Shown piece by piece: positions 8,072 through 18,821 of a stretch of 36,860 nucleotides of DNA. A program made the translations under genes and the position numbers. Under the pieces are notes generated by a model. It worked only from the letters and a program-made list of their open reading frames with translations. It had not been told where the DNA came from and did no database searches. The stretch covers positions 1-36,860 of the forward strand of contig DASVGV010000137.1 in assembly GCA_036379355.1 (NCBI GenBank), in the 5' to 3' direction. The first letter of the stretch is position 1, and each line of letters opens with the position of its first letter. The stretch is from CAJCIY01 sp036379355 (lineage in GTDB: Bacteria; Actinomycetota; Actinomycetes; Mycobacteriales; CAJCIY01).

Positions 8072-8121
8072 GTTGTGTCAGAACCTGCGGTCGCCCCGGC
8101 AACCCCTGGCTCTGACGCAAC
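8072..8121. terminator. Long inverted repeat between convergent coaX and the LLM gene
   Basis: An 11-bp stem (GTTGTGTCAGA at 8072-8082 with TCTGACGCAAC at 8111-8121; one G-U pair, otherwise perfect) encloses 28 nt. The enclosed part holds a second hairpin, GGTCGCC/GGCAACC, with one mismatch. It fills the gap between two converging genes, so it may terminate transcription from both sides, although no T-tract is present. Its AT-richer arms differ from the surrounding sequence. Confidence 0.5.
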
Positions 8122-8142
8122 CCGCGCCGACGCTGCCGGCGG

Positions 8143-9054
8143 TCAGGCGGGAGCGAGGGCAGTGATCGTCTTCAGGGCGTTGGCGAGGCCGGACTCGGCG
8201 TCGACGTCGTCGGCCGTGGTGCGCTCGTCGTAGTTCAGGTCGAGGAACACCTCGGTGACGCCGACGCGAGCGAGTGACGCGAGGTCTTCGCGGACCTGAT
8301 CCGCGTTGCCCTGCAGGGGTTTCCGGTCGTCGGGGCCCGGCTCGTCGGTGAGCCGTACGACCCCGCGAACGACGAAACGCAGCCCTGCCGGATCGCGCCC
8401 GGCCTCGATCGCGGCGGAGCGGACGACCGCGATGGACTCGCCCATCCGGGTCAGGTCGGCGCGGCTGCTGCTGATCCAGCCGTCGGCGATGCGGCCGGCC
8501 CGCTGGAGCGCCACGTCGGCGGTGCCGCCGAGCAGGATCGGCGGGGTGGGCCGCTGCACCGGCTTGGGCTCGACCCGCGAGCGCGGCACCCGGTAGAACT
8601 CCCCGTCGAACTCGACGACGGGATCGGTCCAGATCGCCCGCAGGCACGCGATGAACTCCTCGCCGCGCGCCCCCCGGCGCTCGTACGGGATGCCGGCCGC
8701 CTCGAACTCCGGCCGGGACCACCCGAGCCCGAGACCGACGTCGAGCCGTCCCGACGAGACCACGTCCAGGGTGGTCAGCGCCTTCGACAGCACGATCGGC
8801 GCGTAGAACGGCATGTTCACGATCGCCAGCCCGAGCCGCACCCGGCTCGTCACCCCCGCGACGTAGGACAGCGCCGTGACCGGGTCCAGCACGGAGTGGT
8901 ACGGCGACCCCAGGTCGTCCTCGACCGGATGCAGCAGTCGCTGGTACGTCCACAGCGAGTCGTACCCGAGGGCCTCCGCGCGGGTCGCCACCTCCCGCAT
9001 CGAGCCGGGGTTCGCCCACGCGCCGGTCATCGGCAGCCCTACCCCCAGCTTCAC
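8143..9054 (-). CDS. LLM-class (F420-dependent type) oxidoreductase
   Basis: A 303-residue TIM-barrel protein of the luciferase-like monooxygenase superfamily, close in pattern to the F420-dependent oxidoreductases common in actinobacteria ('KLGVGLPMTG' first strand, 'AEALGYDSLW', 'RVRLGLAIVNMPFYAP', 'GRLDVGLGLGW', 'PPILLGGTADVALQRAGRIADGW'). The cofactor (F420H2 or FMN) and substrate cannot be told from the sequence. The GTG at 9054 overlaps the stop of the upstream VOC gene (GTGA) and has a GAGGAG ribosome site, so I prefer it to more distant in-frame starts that add an Arg/Pro-rich, non-homologous extension. It is the last gene of the four-gene minus-strand operon. Confidence 0.87.
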   Translation of the reverse strand: MKLGVGLPMTGAWANPGSMREVATRAEALGYDSLWTYQRLLHPVEDDLGSPYHSVLDPVTALSYVAGVTSRVRLGLAIVNMPFYAPIVLSKALTTLDVVSSGRLDVGLGLGWSRPEFEAAGIPYERRGARGEEFIACLRAIWTDPVVEFDGEFYRVPRSRVEPKPVQRPTPPILLGGTADVALQRAGRIADGWISSSRADLTRMGESIAVVRSAAIEAGRDPAGLRFVVRGVVRLTDEPGPDDRKPLQGNADQVREDLASLARVGVTEVFLDLNYDERTTADDVDAESGLANALKTITALAPA

Positions 9055-9578
9055 GACTGCTCCTCCTCGTCCAGGCGATGGCCGCCGAAGAACATCAGCG
9101 GGTCGGACAGCAGCTCGATGGTGATGCCGTCCGGGTCCCGCACGTACATGGACTCGGGGATTCCGCGGCCCGGCCCGTCGTACGGGATTGCCTTGTCGTC
9201 CAGGCGGTCTCGCAGCATCTCCCACTGCTCGCGTGGCACGTGGACGGCGATGTGCTGGACGGTGCCGATCGACTCGACGCCCGGCTGGAGCCCGAGGCCG
9301 GGGAAGTCGAAGAAGCCCAGCAGCGTCCGGTTGCCGACGTCGAAGAAGAAGTGGCTGGAGCCGGGGTAGTCGCGGTTCTCGACCAGCTCGACGAGCGGGA
9401 AGCCCAGCAGGCCCTGGTAGAAGTCGATGGTGCGCTCCGGGTCGGAGCAGATCAGCGCCGCGTGGTGGATGCCCGCGGCGGTGGACGGAGCGCGGTGATC
9501 GAGCGGGACGAGGTAGCGCTCGCGCAGCTCTGATCGCCGCTGCTCCAGCATGGCCAGCTGCCGGCGGTCAGGGGGCAC
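9051..9578 (-). CDS. VOC (glyoxalase/bleomycin resistance/dioxygenase) superfamily protein
   Basis: A 175-residue protein with a charged N-terminal helix (~35 residues) followed by two beta-alpha-beta-beta-beta modules. 'HHAALICSDPERTIDFYQGLLGF' opens the first module and 'QHIAVHVP' the second. Likely metal ligands are His39, His109 and Glu155 ('GITIELL'), as in glyoxalase I and extradiol dioxygenases. The reaction is unknown. The GTG at 9578 has GAGGTGA 5 nt upstream. The overlap with the LLM gene suggests that the two enzymes act on related substrates, for example in breakdown or detoxification of a small organic compound; this is inference from operon structure only. Confidence 0.87.
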   Translation of the reverse strand: MPPDRRQLAMLEQRRSELRERYLVPLDHRAPSTAAGIHHAALICSDPERTIDFYQGLLGFPLVELVENRDYPGSSHFFFDVGNRTLLGFFDFPGLGLQPGVESIGTVQHIAVHVPREQWEMLRDRLDDKAIPYDGPGRGIPESMYVRDPDGITIELLSDPLMFFGGHRLDEEEQS

Positions 9579-9617
9579 GGGCTCACCTCGTTCGCGTCTG
9601 CGGTCGCTGCCTCGCAG

Positions 9618-10184
9618 TCAAGCACGCGCCCGCCGGCCGACGGATGCCGCGTCGATCACCAGGTCGGCCGTGCGCTCCGGCCGGAATCGGGCCACGTAGC
9701 GGCGGTCGGTCTCGGACCAGATGGCCCAGCCGGCGAGGTCGACGCCCTGCCGGACGTCGCGTGCCATGGCCCGGGACAGCGCCTCGTCGGGGTCCGCATC
9801 CAGCCACACGGCAAGATCCCAGTGCAGGGACGGATGCAGCAGGCCGACGCCCTCCACCAGGAGAATCCGGCACGGCGGCAGGGATCGCGGCGCGTACGAG
9901 TCGCTCGCCCAGTCGTACTCGTCCCAGGTGGCCGCGCCCTCCGCGCGGAAGGGAGCCAGCAGCTGGCCGCCCAGCCGCTCGCGGTCGAGCCCCGACCAGT
10001 CGTCGGTGATCGCGAGGCATCGGTCGCGTACCAGGAAGCCGTCGGCGGGCACGACGGCGAGCCCCGGAAGGCGACCCTCGACGTCTGCTGCCAGTGTGGA
10101 CTTTCCGGCGCCGCCGATGCCCGACAACCCGACCACCGACCGCGCGGGCAGTGCGCGGAGCGCGTCGAGCAGCGGCGCGTGCAT
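9618..10184 (-). CDS. P-loop kinase of the uridine kinase type
   Basis: A 188-residue P-loop NTPase with Walker A 'GIGGAGKST' (residues 22-30), a 'VVPADGFLV' segment where uridine kinases bind substrate, 'ILLVEGVGLL' (Walker B-like) and a later Arg-rich lid ('RAMARDVRQG'). It is shorter than canonical uridine kinase (~210 residues) and lacks its specific nucleoside-binding signature, so the substrate could be a nucleoside or another small alcohol. The ATG at 10184 lies 3 nt after the methyltransferase stop. The gap to the VOC gene is 39 nt. The protein is probably cytoplasmic. Confidence 0.8.
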   Translation of the reverse strand: MHAPLLDALRALPARSVVGLSGIGGAGKSTLAADVEGRLPGLAVVPADGFLVRDRCLAITDDWSGLDRERLGGQLLAPFRAEGAATWDEYDWASDSYAPRSLPPCRILLVEGVGLLHPSLHWDLAVWLDADPDEALSRAMARDVRQGVDLAGWAIWSETDRRYVARFRPERTADLVIDAASVGRRARA

Positions 10185-10187
10185 GTG

Positions 10188-10928
10188 TCAGTCCCGGGTC
10201 GCGGACCAGACCTGCAGTCGGTACGGCAGGGTGATGACGCCGTTCGCCGCGACCGACTCTCCGAGTGCCCGAACCCGCTGCAGGCACGCGGCTCGCTCGT
10301 CCTCGGCGAGCACCAGCAGCGTCGAGCGGCTGTGGGCCAGGTCGACGAGGCCGTCGACGGTCATCCGCTGCTCGTGGTCGTACCAGCGCACGGTCGCCCG
10401 GCCGAACGGCGGCGCCATCGGCGGCTCGGTGAGGGCGGTGCTGCCGTCCTCGTGCGAAAGGATCAGCTCGCCGAAGCGGGCCACCCAGGGCACCGTCTCG
10501 TCCCGCGAGTTCCACAGCAGCCCGAGGGTTCCGCCCGGCCGCAGCACCCGGCCGATCTCGGGGAGGGCGACCGGGGGATCGAACCAGTGGTACGCCTGGC
10601 CGGCGACCACCGCGTCCACCGAGCGGTCCGCGGCGGGCAGCGACTCCGCGGTGCCGACGCGGGTCTCCACGCCCGGCACCGCGACGCGCAGCGCCGCGAG
10701 CATGCCCGCGGAGGGGTCGACCGCGACCACCCGGTGTCCCTCACCGGCAACGGCGCGGGTCAGCTTGCCGGTGCCCGCGCCCACGTCGATGACGTCCCGG
10801 GGAGCCGGCCCGAGCAGGTCGCGGACCGCCGCCGCCGGGTAGCCGGGGCGGGCGCGCTCGTAGACGTCCGCCGCCGGCCCGAACGACAGGGCCCGCGTGG
10901 CCCGGTCGGCGGAGGAGCGGTCCGGCAT
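10188..10928 (-). CDS. Class I SAM-dependent methyltransferase
   Basis: A 246-residue methyltransferase of the UbiE/type 11 kind. SAM-binding motif I is 'VIDVGAGTGKL' (residues 46-56), motif II ends 'VVAVDPSAGML', and 'GQAYHWFDPPVALPEIGRVLRPGG' is typical of the family. The N-terminal 'ATRALSFGPAADVYERARPGYP' is shared by many actinobacterial homologues of unknown substrate. The ATG at 10928 has no ribosome site; TACGGT on the minus strand (10940-10935) ends 6 nt before it, suggesting leaderless expression. It is the first gene of the methyltransferase-kinase-VOC-LLM operon and is divergent from lysS with only 54 bp between the starts. Confidence 0.88.
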   Translation of the reverse strand: MPDRSSADRATRALSFGPAADVYERARPGYPAAAVRDLLGPAPRDVIDVGAGTGKLTRAVAGEGHRVVAVDPSAGMLAALRVAVPGVETRVGTAESLPAADRSVDAVVAGQAYHWFDPPVALPEIGRVLRPGGTLGLLWNSRDETVPWVARFGELILSHEDGSTALTEPPMAPPFGRATVRWYDHEQRMTVDGLVDLAHSRSTLLVLAEDERAACLQRVRALGESVAANGVITLPYRLQVWSATRD

Positions 10929-10982
10929 GCCGAAACCGTAACGGAGTGGGCGCTTCGGGCGCCGCCCGATAACGTGCGCACG
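10929..10982. promoter_or_regulatory. Back-to-back leaderless promoters for the methyltransferase operon and lysS
   Basis: Within 54 bp there are two outward -10 elements. TACGGT on the minus strand (10940-10935) lies 6 nt before the methyltransferase ATG. TAACGT on the plus strand (10970-10975) lies 7 nt before the lysS GTG. Neither start has a Shine-Dalgarno sequence. No clear -35 is visible. Transcription starts at or next to the start codons are predicted from this spacing. Confidence 0.55.
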
Positions 10983-12517
<1,535 letters not shown>

Positions 12518-12521
<4 letters not shown>

Positions 12522-12571
12522 ACCGCCACGCCCGCAGATCGCTGCACCGGGGATCCGCCGCATGCCGCTGA
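12518..12571 (+). CDS. Possible 17-residue Arg-rich leader or coupling peptide
   Basis: The ATG overlaps the lysS stop (ATGA) and is preceded by GGAGG with 7 nt spacing, a better ribosome site than that of the next gene. The frame encodes 17 residues with five Arg and two His (MNRHARRSLHRGSAACR) and stops inside the start region of the downstream gene (that start is at 12562, this stop ends at 12571). It may only carry ribosomes from lysS to the next cistron. Whether the peptide is made or conserved is unknown. Confidence 0.35.
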
Positions 12572-13323
12572 CGTTCGAGCGGTGCCTCGAGCTGGTCGCC
12601 GAGCAGTCTGCGGCCCTCGCCGCGGCAGTCGGTACGGGCGAGCTGACCGACGCCGTCCCCTCCTGCCCGGGATGGACGGCGCGCGACCTCATCACGCATC
12701 ACGGCAACGTGCTGCGGGTGTGGGCCTCCGTCGCCGAGGCGGCCGAACCGGCCGCACCCGCGGACTGGATGACCGACGACGACGCGACGCCGCCGTGGGA
12801 CGGTCCCGGCGCGGACGTCCAGCCGTGGTACGTCGCGTGCCGCCGTACCTTCGCCGAGACCTTCGCGGGCACCGGGCCGGACGGCGCCGCCTGGACCTGG
12901 TGGGGCGAGCCGAACACGACCCGCGCCATCGCGCGCCACCAGGTGCAGGAGGCCGCCGTGCACCGCTGGGACGCGCAGGTGGCCGCCGGCCTGGACGGCG
13001 CGCCGCTGCCCCACGACGCGGCGGTGGACGGCGTCGAGGAGTTCCTCACCGTGAGCCTGCCGGCGGCGGCGCCGCCCTGGGACCGGGCACCGGTCTCGGT
13101 CGGGCTGCGGGCCGACGGGGTGCGTCCGTGGCTCCTGGCCGGCGGCGGGGGCGCCGTCACCGCCCGGCCGTACGACCCGGACGTGACGACACCGGCCGCG
13201 ACCGTGACGGCGACCGCCAGCGATCTCGTACTGCTGCTCTACGGCCGCATCGCGGTGCGGCGCCTGGATGTGACAGGCGACCGGGACTCCGCGGCACTCC
13301 TGCTGGACAACCCCCAGGACTGA
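12562..13323 (+). CDS. Maleylpyruvate isomerase family (MDMPI, mycothiol-dependent type) protein
   Basis: A 253-residue protein with an N-terminal DinB-like four-helix MDMPI domain and a C-terminal SCP2-like region. The signature 'VPSCPGWTARDLITHH' (residues 32-47) and 'HQVQEAAVHRWDAQ' provide the likely metal ligands His47, Glu130 and His134, with the same Glu-x3-His spacing as characterised mycothiol-dependent maleylpyruvate isomerase. Most genomic members are not true isomerases; they are assigned to mycothiol-dependent transferases or are uncharacterised. The ATG at 12562 has GGGGA upstream and lies 40 nt after lysS, so it is probably co-transcribed. The C-terminal 'LVLLLYGRIAVRRLDVTGD' is typical. 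It indicates that the host uses mycothiol as its low-molecular-weight thiol. Confidence 0.87.
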   Translation: MPLTFERCLELVAEQSAALAAAVGTGELTDAVPSCPGWTARDLITHHGNVLRVWASVAEAAEPAAPADWMTDDDATPPWDGPGADVQPWYVACRRTFAETFAGTGPDGAAWTWWGEPNTTRAIARHQVQEAAVHRWDAQVAAGLDGAPLPHDAAVDGVEEFLTVSLPAAAPPWDRAPVSVGLRADGVRPWLLAGGGGAVTARPYDPDVTTPAATVTATASDLVLLLYGRIAVRRLDVTGDRDSAALLLDNPQD

Positions 13324-13342
13324 CCCGCCCCGCGGTCCCCGC

Positions 13343-13356
13343 GTTCGCTGTGGGCG
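13343..13356. promoter_or_regulatory. ClgR-type operator upstream of clpC
   Basis: GTTCGC-N5-GCG is present exactly, and it extends to the perfect inverted repeat TTCGC-TGTGG-GCGAA (13344-13358). This is the consensus known for ClgR, the actinobacterial activator of clp protease genes. It lies ~150 bp before the clpC start and ~100 bp before the most likely -10. The motif match is direct; binding is inference. Confidence 0.65.
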
Positions 13357-13442
13357 AAGGACGCCGGTGGAAGCCCTGCGGGAGGGGGCCGGTTGGGACT
13401 CCAGGAAAGCGCGCTGCGACCGAAGGTGACGGTGAGCGCGAC

Positions 13443-13448
13443 TACCAT
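13443..13448 (+). promoter_or_regulatory. Putative clpC -10 element
   Basis: TACCAT is the best -10-like hexamer between the MDMPI gene and clpC. No good -35 is seen at 16-18 nt, which would suit an activator-dependent promoter served by the ClgR-type site further upstream. The predicted leader is ~50 nt and contains a 6-bp hairpin (ACCCGC-TAC-GCGGGT, 13481-13495) directly before the GAGGAGAGGG ribosome site. Confidence 0.4.
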
Positions 13449-13507
13449 CGTGGGGGCGGAGATGTCGCCGGTCGTGGGCGACCCGCTACGCGGGTGAGGA
13501 GAGGGCG

Positions 13508-16030
<2,523 letters not shown>

Positions 16031-16040
16031 CCGCAGGCCA

Positions 16041-16074
16041 CGACGGGCCCGGGCCGCACGGCCCGGGCCCGTCG
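16041..16074. terminator. Strong hairpin terminator between clpC and mutY
   Basis: A perfect 15-bp GC-rich stem (CGACGGGCCCGGGCC at 16041-16055 with its complement at 16060-16074) has a GCAC tetraloop and starts 11 nt after the clpC stop. No T-run follows, as is usual in high-GC actinomycetes. Since mutY converges from the right, it can act in both directions. Confidence 0.8.
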
Positions 16075-16108
16075 CATGTCCACGCCGCTGCTCGGGGCGA
16101 GGTTCGGC

Positions 16109-16999
16109 CTACTCGGGTAGCCGGTATCCGGTCGCCGGGTCGCCGACGGCCAGGCCGTCGGCGACGAGCGACGCCAGGGCGCGCTCGCGCTGCTCCGCCC
16201 GGTCCCACAGCAGCGCCAGGTCGGCGGCCGGTACGGGATCGTCGGCCTCCCGCAGCGCCGCGAGCAGCCGCCCCCGCACCTGACGGTCGGTGCCGGCGTA
16301 CCCCTGCGGCGGGCTCGACGGTCCCGCCCACGGCGGCATGCCGGCGGCCAGCCAGCGGCAGTCCTCGCGCAGGGGGCAGCGCTCGCACCCCGGGCGCCGC
16401 GCGGTGCAGACCAGCGCGCCCAGCTCCATCACCGCCACCGACCACCGCGGCGCGTCGGCCGCGGGGAGCAGCGACGCCACGGCGCGCCGGTCGGCGGCGG
16501 ACACGGGTCGGGAGTCGTCGACGCCCGCGCCCGCCCGCATGGCGACGCGCTTGACGTTCGTGTCGACAACCGCCACGCGGCGGCCGAAGGCGAACGCGGC
16601 GACCGCGGCAGCGGTGTACGCGCCGACCCCGGGTAGCGCCGCCAGGTCCGCCGGCCCGGACGGGACGTCCCCGCCGTGCCGGTCGGTGCAGGCGACCGCG
16701 CACTCCCGCAGCCGCAGCGCGCGGCGCGGGTAGCCGAGCCGTCCCCAGGCGCGGACGACATCGGCGGGGGACGCCGACGCGCAGTCGGCCGGGGTCGGCC
16801 AGCGCTCCAGCCAGGCGGCCCAGGCCGGCAGCACGCGAGCCACCGGCGTCTGCTGGAGCATGACCTCGCTCACCAGCACCCCCCACGGGGAGGCGCCGGG
16901 GGCGCGCCACGGCAGGTCGCGCGCCGCCTCGTCGTACCAGGTCAGCAGCCGCCCCGGGTCGAGCGCGGACGCGGACCCCGGTCGGGTGGCGGTCGGCAC
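16109..16999 (-). CDS. mutY: A/G-specific adenine DNA glycosylase
   Basis: Removes adenine mispaired with 8-oxoguanine. The 296-residue protein has 'SEVMLQQTPV' with the catalytic Glu45, a helix-hairpin-helix 'LPGVGAYTAAAV' (residues 122-133), the catalytic Asp146 in 'AVVDTNVKR', and the [4Fe-4S] cluster ligands Cys198-x6-Cys205-x2-Cys208-x5-Cys214. The C-terminal MutT-like 8-oxoG recognition domain of E. coli MutY (~350 residues) is largely replaced by a short helical region, as in many actinobacterial homologues. The GTG at 16999 lacks a ribosome site; TACAAA (17010-17005, minus strand) lies 6 nt upstream, consistent with leaderless expression. It is divergent from the membrane-anchored protein gene at 17051. 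Confidence 0.94.
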   Translation of the reverse strand: MPTATRPGSASALDPGRLLTWYDEAARDLPWRAPGASPWGVLVSEVMLQQTPVARVLPAWAAWLERWPTPADCASASPADVVRAWGRLGYPRRALRLRECAVACTDRHGGDVPSGPADLAALPGVGAYTAAAVAAFAFGRRVAVVDTNVKRVAMRAGAGVDDSRPVSAADRRAVASLLPAADAPRWSVAVMELGALVCTARRPGCERCPLREDCRWLAAGMPPWAGPSSPPQGYAGTDRQVRGRLLAALREADDPVPAADLALLWDRAEQRERALASLVADGLAVGDPATGYRLPE

Positions 17000-17050
17000 C
17001 CGACGTTTGTATCCCAGGGCCCGTCCGGGGCGGTCACTAGGCTGCCGCCG
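17000..17050. promoter_or_regulatory. Divergent leaderless promoters for mutY and the membrane-anchored protein gene
   Basis: In 51 bp, TACAAA on the minus strand (17010-17005) lies 6 nt before the mutY GTG, and TAGGCT on the plus strand (17038-17043) lies 7 nt before the ATG at 17051. Neither gene has a Shine-Dalgarno sequence. TAGGCT with a 7-nt gap recurs exactly before ispD and guaA. The mutY -10 is the weaker match. Confidence 0.5.
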
Positions 17051-17701
17051 ATGGACTGGCGTCCGCTCCTGCACCCGGTCGGACCGCTGCCGCGGTCCGT
17101 CTACTGGCTGCGCCGCGGCGCGTTGCTGCTGGTCGTGGCCGTGGTGGTGGCCGTCCTCGTCGTGATCGCGACGCACGTCGGGGGCGGTGGCGCGACGCCG
17201 GCGGCCTCGGCCACGGTGATGACGCCACCCCCCGCGGCGACCGCGGCCGCGACCGCGACGCACCCCTCGACGGACACCGCGGCATCGTCGCCACCCGGCG
17301 CAACGACGTCTGCACCCGCGGGGTCGTGCAGCGCGTCGGCGCTGTCGCTGTCGGTGAAGACCACCGATGCCTCCGTCGCCGCCGGCGCGGACGTGCACAT
17401 CGTGGCGACGCTGTCGACGACCGGCGCCGCCTGCTCGGCCGTCGGCCCGCTGTCGGTGGTGGTCACATCGGGCAGCGACCGGGTCTGGTCGTCGACCGAC
17501 TGCGTCCCGGCCAGCAGCACCACGACCACCCCGCTGGCCGACCACGGGTCCGCATCCGCCACCCGCACGTGGAACCTCACCCGGTCCAAGCCGGGTTGCG
17601 CGACCGTCGTGGGCCAGCAGACCGCGCAGCCGGGGCACTACCGGGTGACCGCCTCCTGGGCGGGCGCCACCAGCCCGCCGTACGACTTCGTGCTGGAGTG
17701 A
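17051..17701 (+). CDS. Membrane-anchored extracytoplasmic protein of unknown function
   Basis: A 216-residue protein with a short basic N-terminus, one transmembrane helix (residues ~23-43, 'GALLLVVAVVVAVLVVIATHV' region), a Thr/Ala/Pro-rich low-complexity linker (~50-90) and a C-terminal domain of ~125 residues with four Cys, which may form disulfides outside the cell. The C-terminal part reads like a beta-sandwich (alternating hydrophobic strands, 'HYRVTASWAG' near the end). The position between mutY and disA, converging on disA with 7 bp between stops, matches the conserved membrane protein Rv3587c in M. tuberculosis; homology is inferred from synteny and layout. The start is set by the leaderless promoter TAGGCT-N7-ATG. 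Confidence 0.75.
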   Translation: MDWRPLLHPVGPLPRSVYWLRRGALLLVVAVVVAVLVVIATHVGGGGATPAASATVMTPPPAATAAATATHPSTDTAASSPPGATTSAPAGSCSASALSLSVKTTDASVAAGADVHIVATLSTTGAACSAVGPLSVVVTSGSDRVWSSTDCVPASSTTTTPLADHGSASATRTWNLTRSKPGCATVVGQQTAQPGHYRVTASWAGATSPPYDFVLE

Positions 17702-17708
17702 CGCCCGG

Positions 17709-18788
17709 TCAGACGTACCGCTCGAGGATGCTCGACTCGGCCAGGCGCGACAGCCCGTCGCGGACCGCGCGAGCACGGGTGTCGCCGATGCCGTCGACGG
17801 CCTGCAGGTCCTCCACGCCGGCCGCGAGCAGCTTCTGCAGGCTGCCGAAGTGGTCGACGAGCCGGTCGACCAGCGGCCGCGGCAGGCGGGGCACCCGGGC
17901 GAGCAGCCGGTGGCCCCGCGGGGAGACGGCCTGGTCCTGGCCGTCCTGGGCGGCGGGCAGCCCGATCGCGCGGGCGACCGCACCGAGGTCGAGCAGGTCG
18001 GTGGCCGACAGCGCGTCGAGGGCGGCAAGGACGTCGGCGAGCGGGCGGCTGCGCCGGCCGCTCGGCAGGTAGTCGGCGACCAGCAGCTCGCGCTCCAGGT
18101 CGACGTCCTCCATGAGCTCCTCCATCTGGAGGGCGACCAGCCGGCCGTCGACGCCGAGCTCGACGACGTACCCCTCGACCTCCGACGCGATCCGCCGCAC
18201 CATCTCCAGGCGCTGCGCGGCCACGAGCACGTCGCGGACGGTGGCGAGGTCCTCGGTCTCCAGCGCGGAGAGCGTGCCGGCCACCTCGTCGAACCGCTGC
18301 TTGTACCGCTCGAGCGTCGCGAGCGCCTGGTTGGCCCGGCCGAGGATCGCCGGTGACGCCTCGACGACGTGGCGGTAGCCGTCGAGGTAGAGCGCGATGA
18401 TCTGCATCGACTGGCTCACGCTGATGACCGGGTAGCCGGTCTGCCGCGACACCCGCTGGGCGGTCCGGTGCCGGGTGCCGGACTCCTCGGTGGGGATCGT
18501 GGGGTCGGGGAACAGGTGCACGTTCGCCCGCAGGATGCGGGTGAGGTCCGCCGACAGGACCACCGCCCCGTCCATCTTCGACAGCTCGCGCAGGCGGGTC
18601 GAGGAGAACTCCACGTCGAGCGGGAAGCCTCCGGTGCACAGGGCGTCGACGCTGCGGTCCATGCCGAGGACCAGGAGCGCACCGGTCTTGCCGCGCAGGA
18701 TCCGCTCGAGGCTGTCGCGCAGGTCCGTCCCCGGCGCGAGGAGCGCGAGGGTCGAGCGCAGGCGTTCGTCCACGCTGCTGGGCGGCAC
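17709..18788 (-). CDS. disA: DNA integrity scanning diadenylate cyclase DisA
   Basis: Makes the second messenger c-di-AMP from two ATP and scans DNA for branched repair intermediates. The 359-residue protein has an N-terminal DAC domain with the catalytic 'DGA' (residues 73-75) and 'GTRHRTAQR' (RHR at 106-108), a central helical linker, and a C-terminal helix-hairpin-helix DNA-binding domain ('VDGIGDTRARAVRDGL'). The length is standard. The GTG at 18788 has GAGGAG 6 nt upstream. It is 33 nt downstream of radA on the same strand, so the two form a radA-disA operon. In studied systems RadA binds DisA and restrains c-di-AMP synthesis, so co-transcription fits a joint DNA-damage signalling role. 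Confidence 0.96.
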   Translation of the reverse strand: MPPSSVDERLRSTLALLAPGTDLRDSLERILRGKTGALLVLGMDRSVDALCTGGFPLDVEFSSTRLRELSKMDGAVVLSADLTRILRANVHLFPDPTIPTEESGTRHRTAQRVSRQTGYPVISVSQSMQIIALYLDGYRHVVEASPAILGRANQALATLERYKQRFDEVAGTLSALETEDLATVRDVLVAAQRLEMVRRIASEVEGYVVELGVDGRLVALQMEELMEDVDLERELLVADYLPSGRRSRPLADVLAALDALSATDLLDLGAVARAIGLPAAQDGQDQAVSPRGHRLLARVPRLPRPLVDRLVDHFGSLQKLLAAGVEDLQAVDGIGDTRARAVRDGLSRLAESSILERYV

Positions 18789-18821
18789 GCTGGTCTCCTC
18801 GGTCCGGGGCCTGGGGCGATG

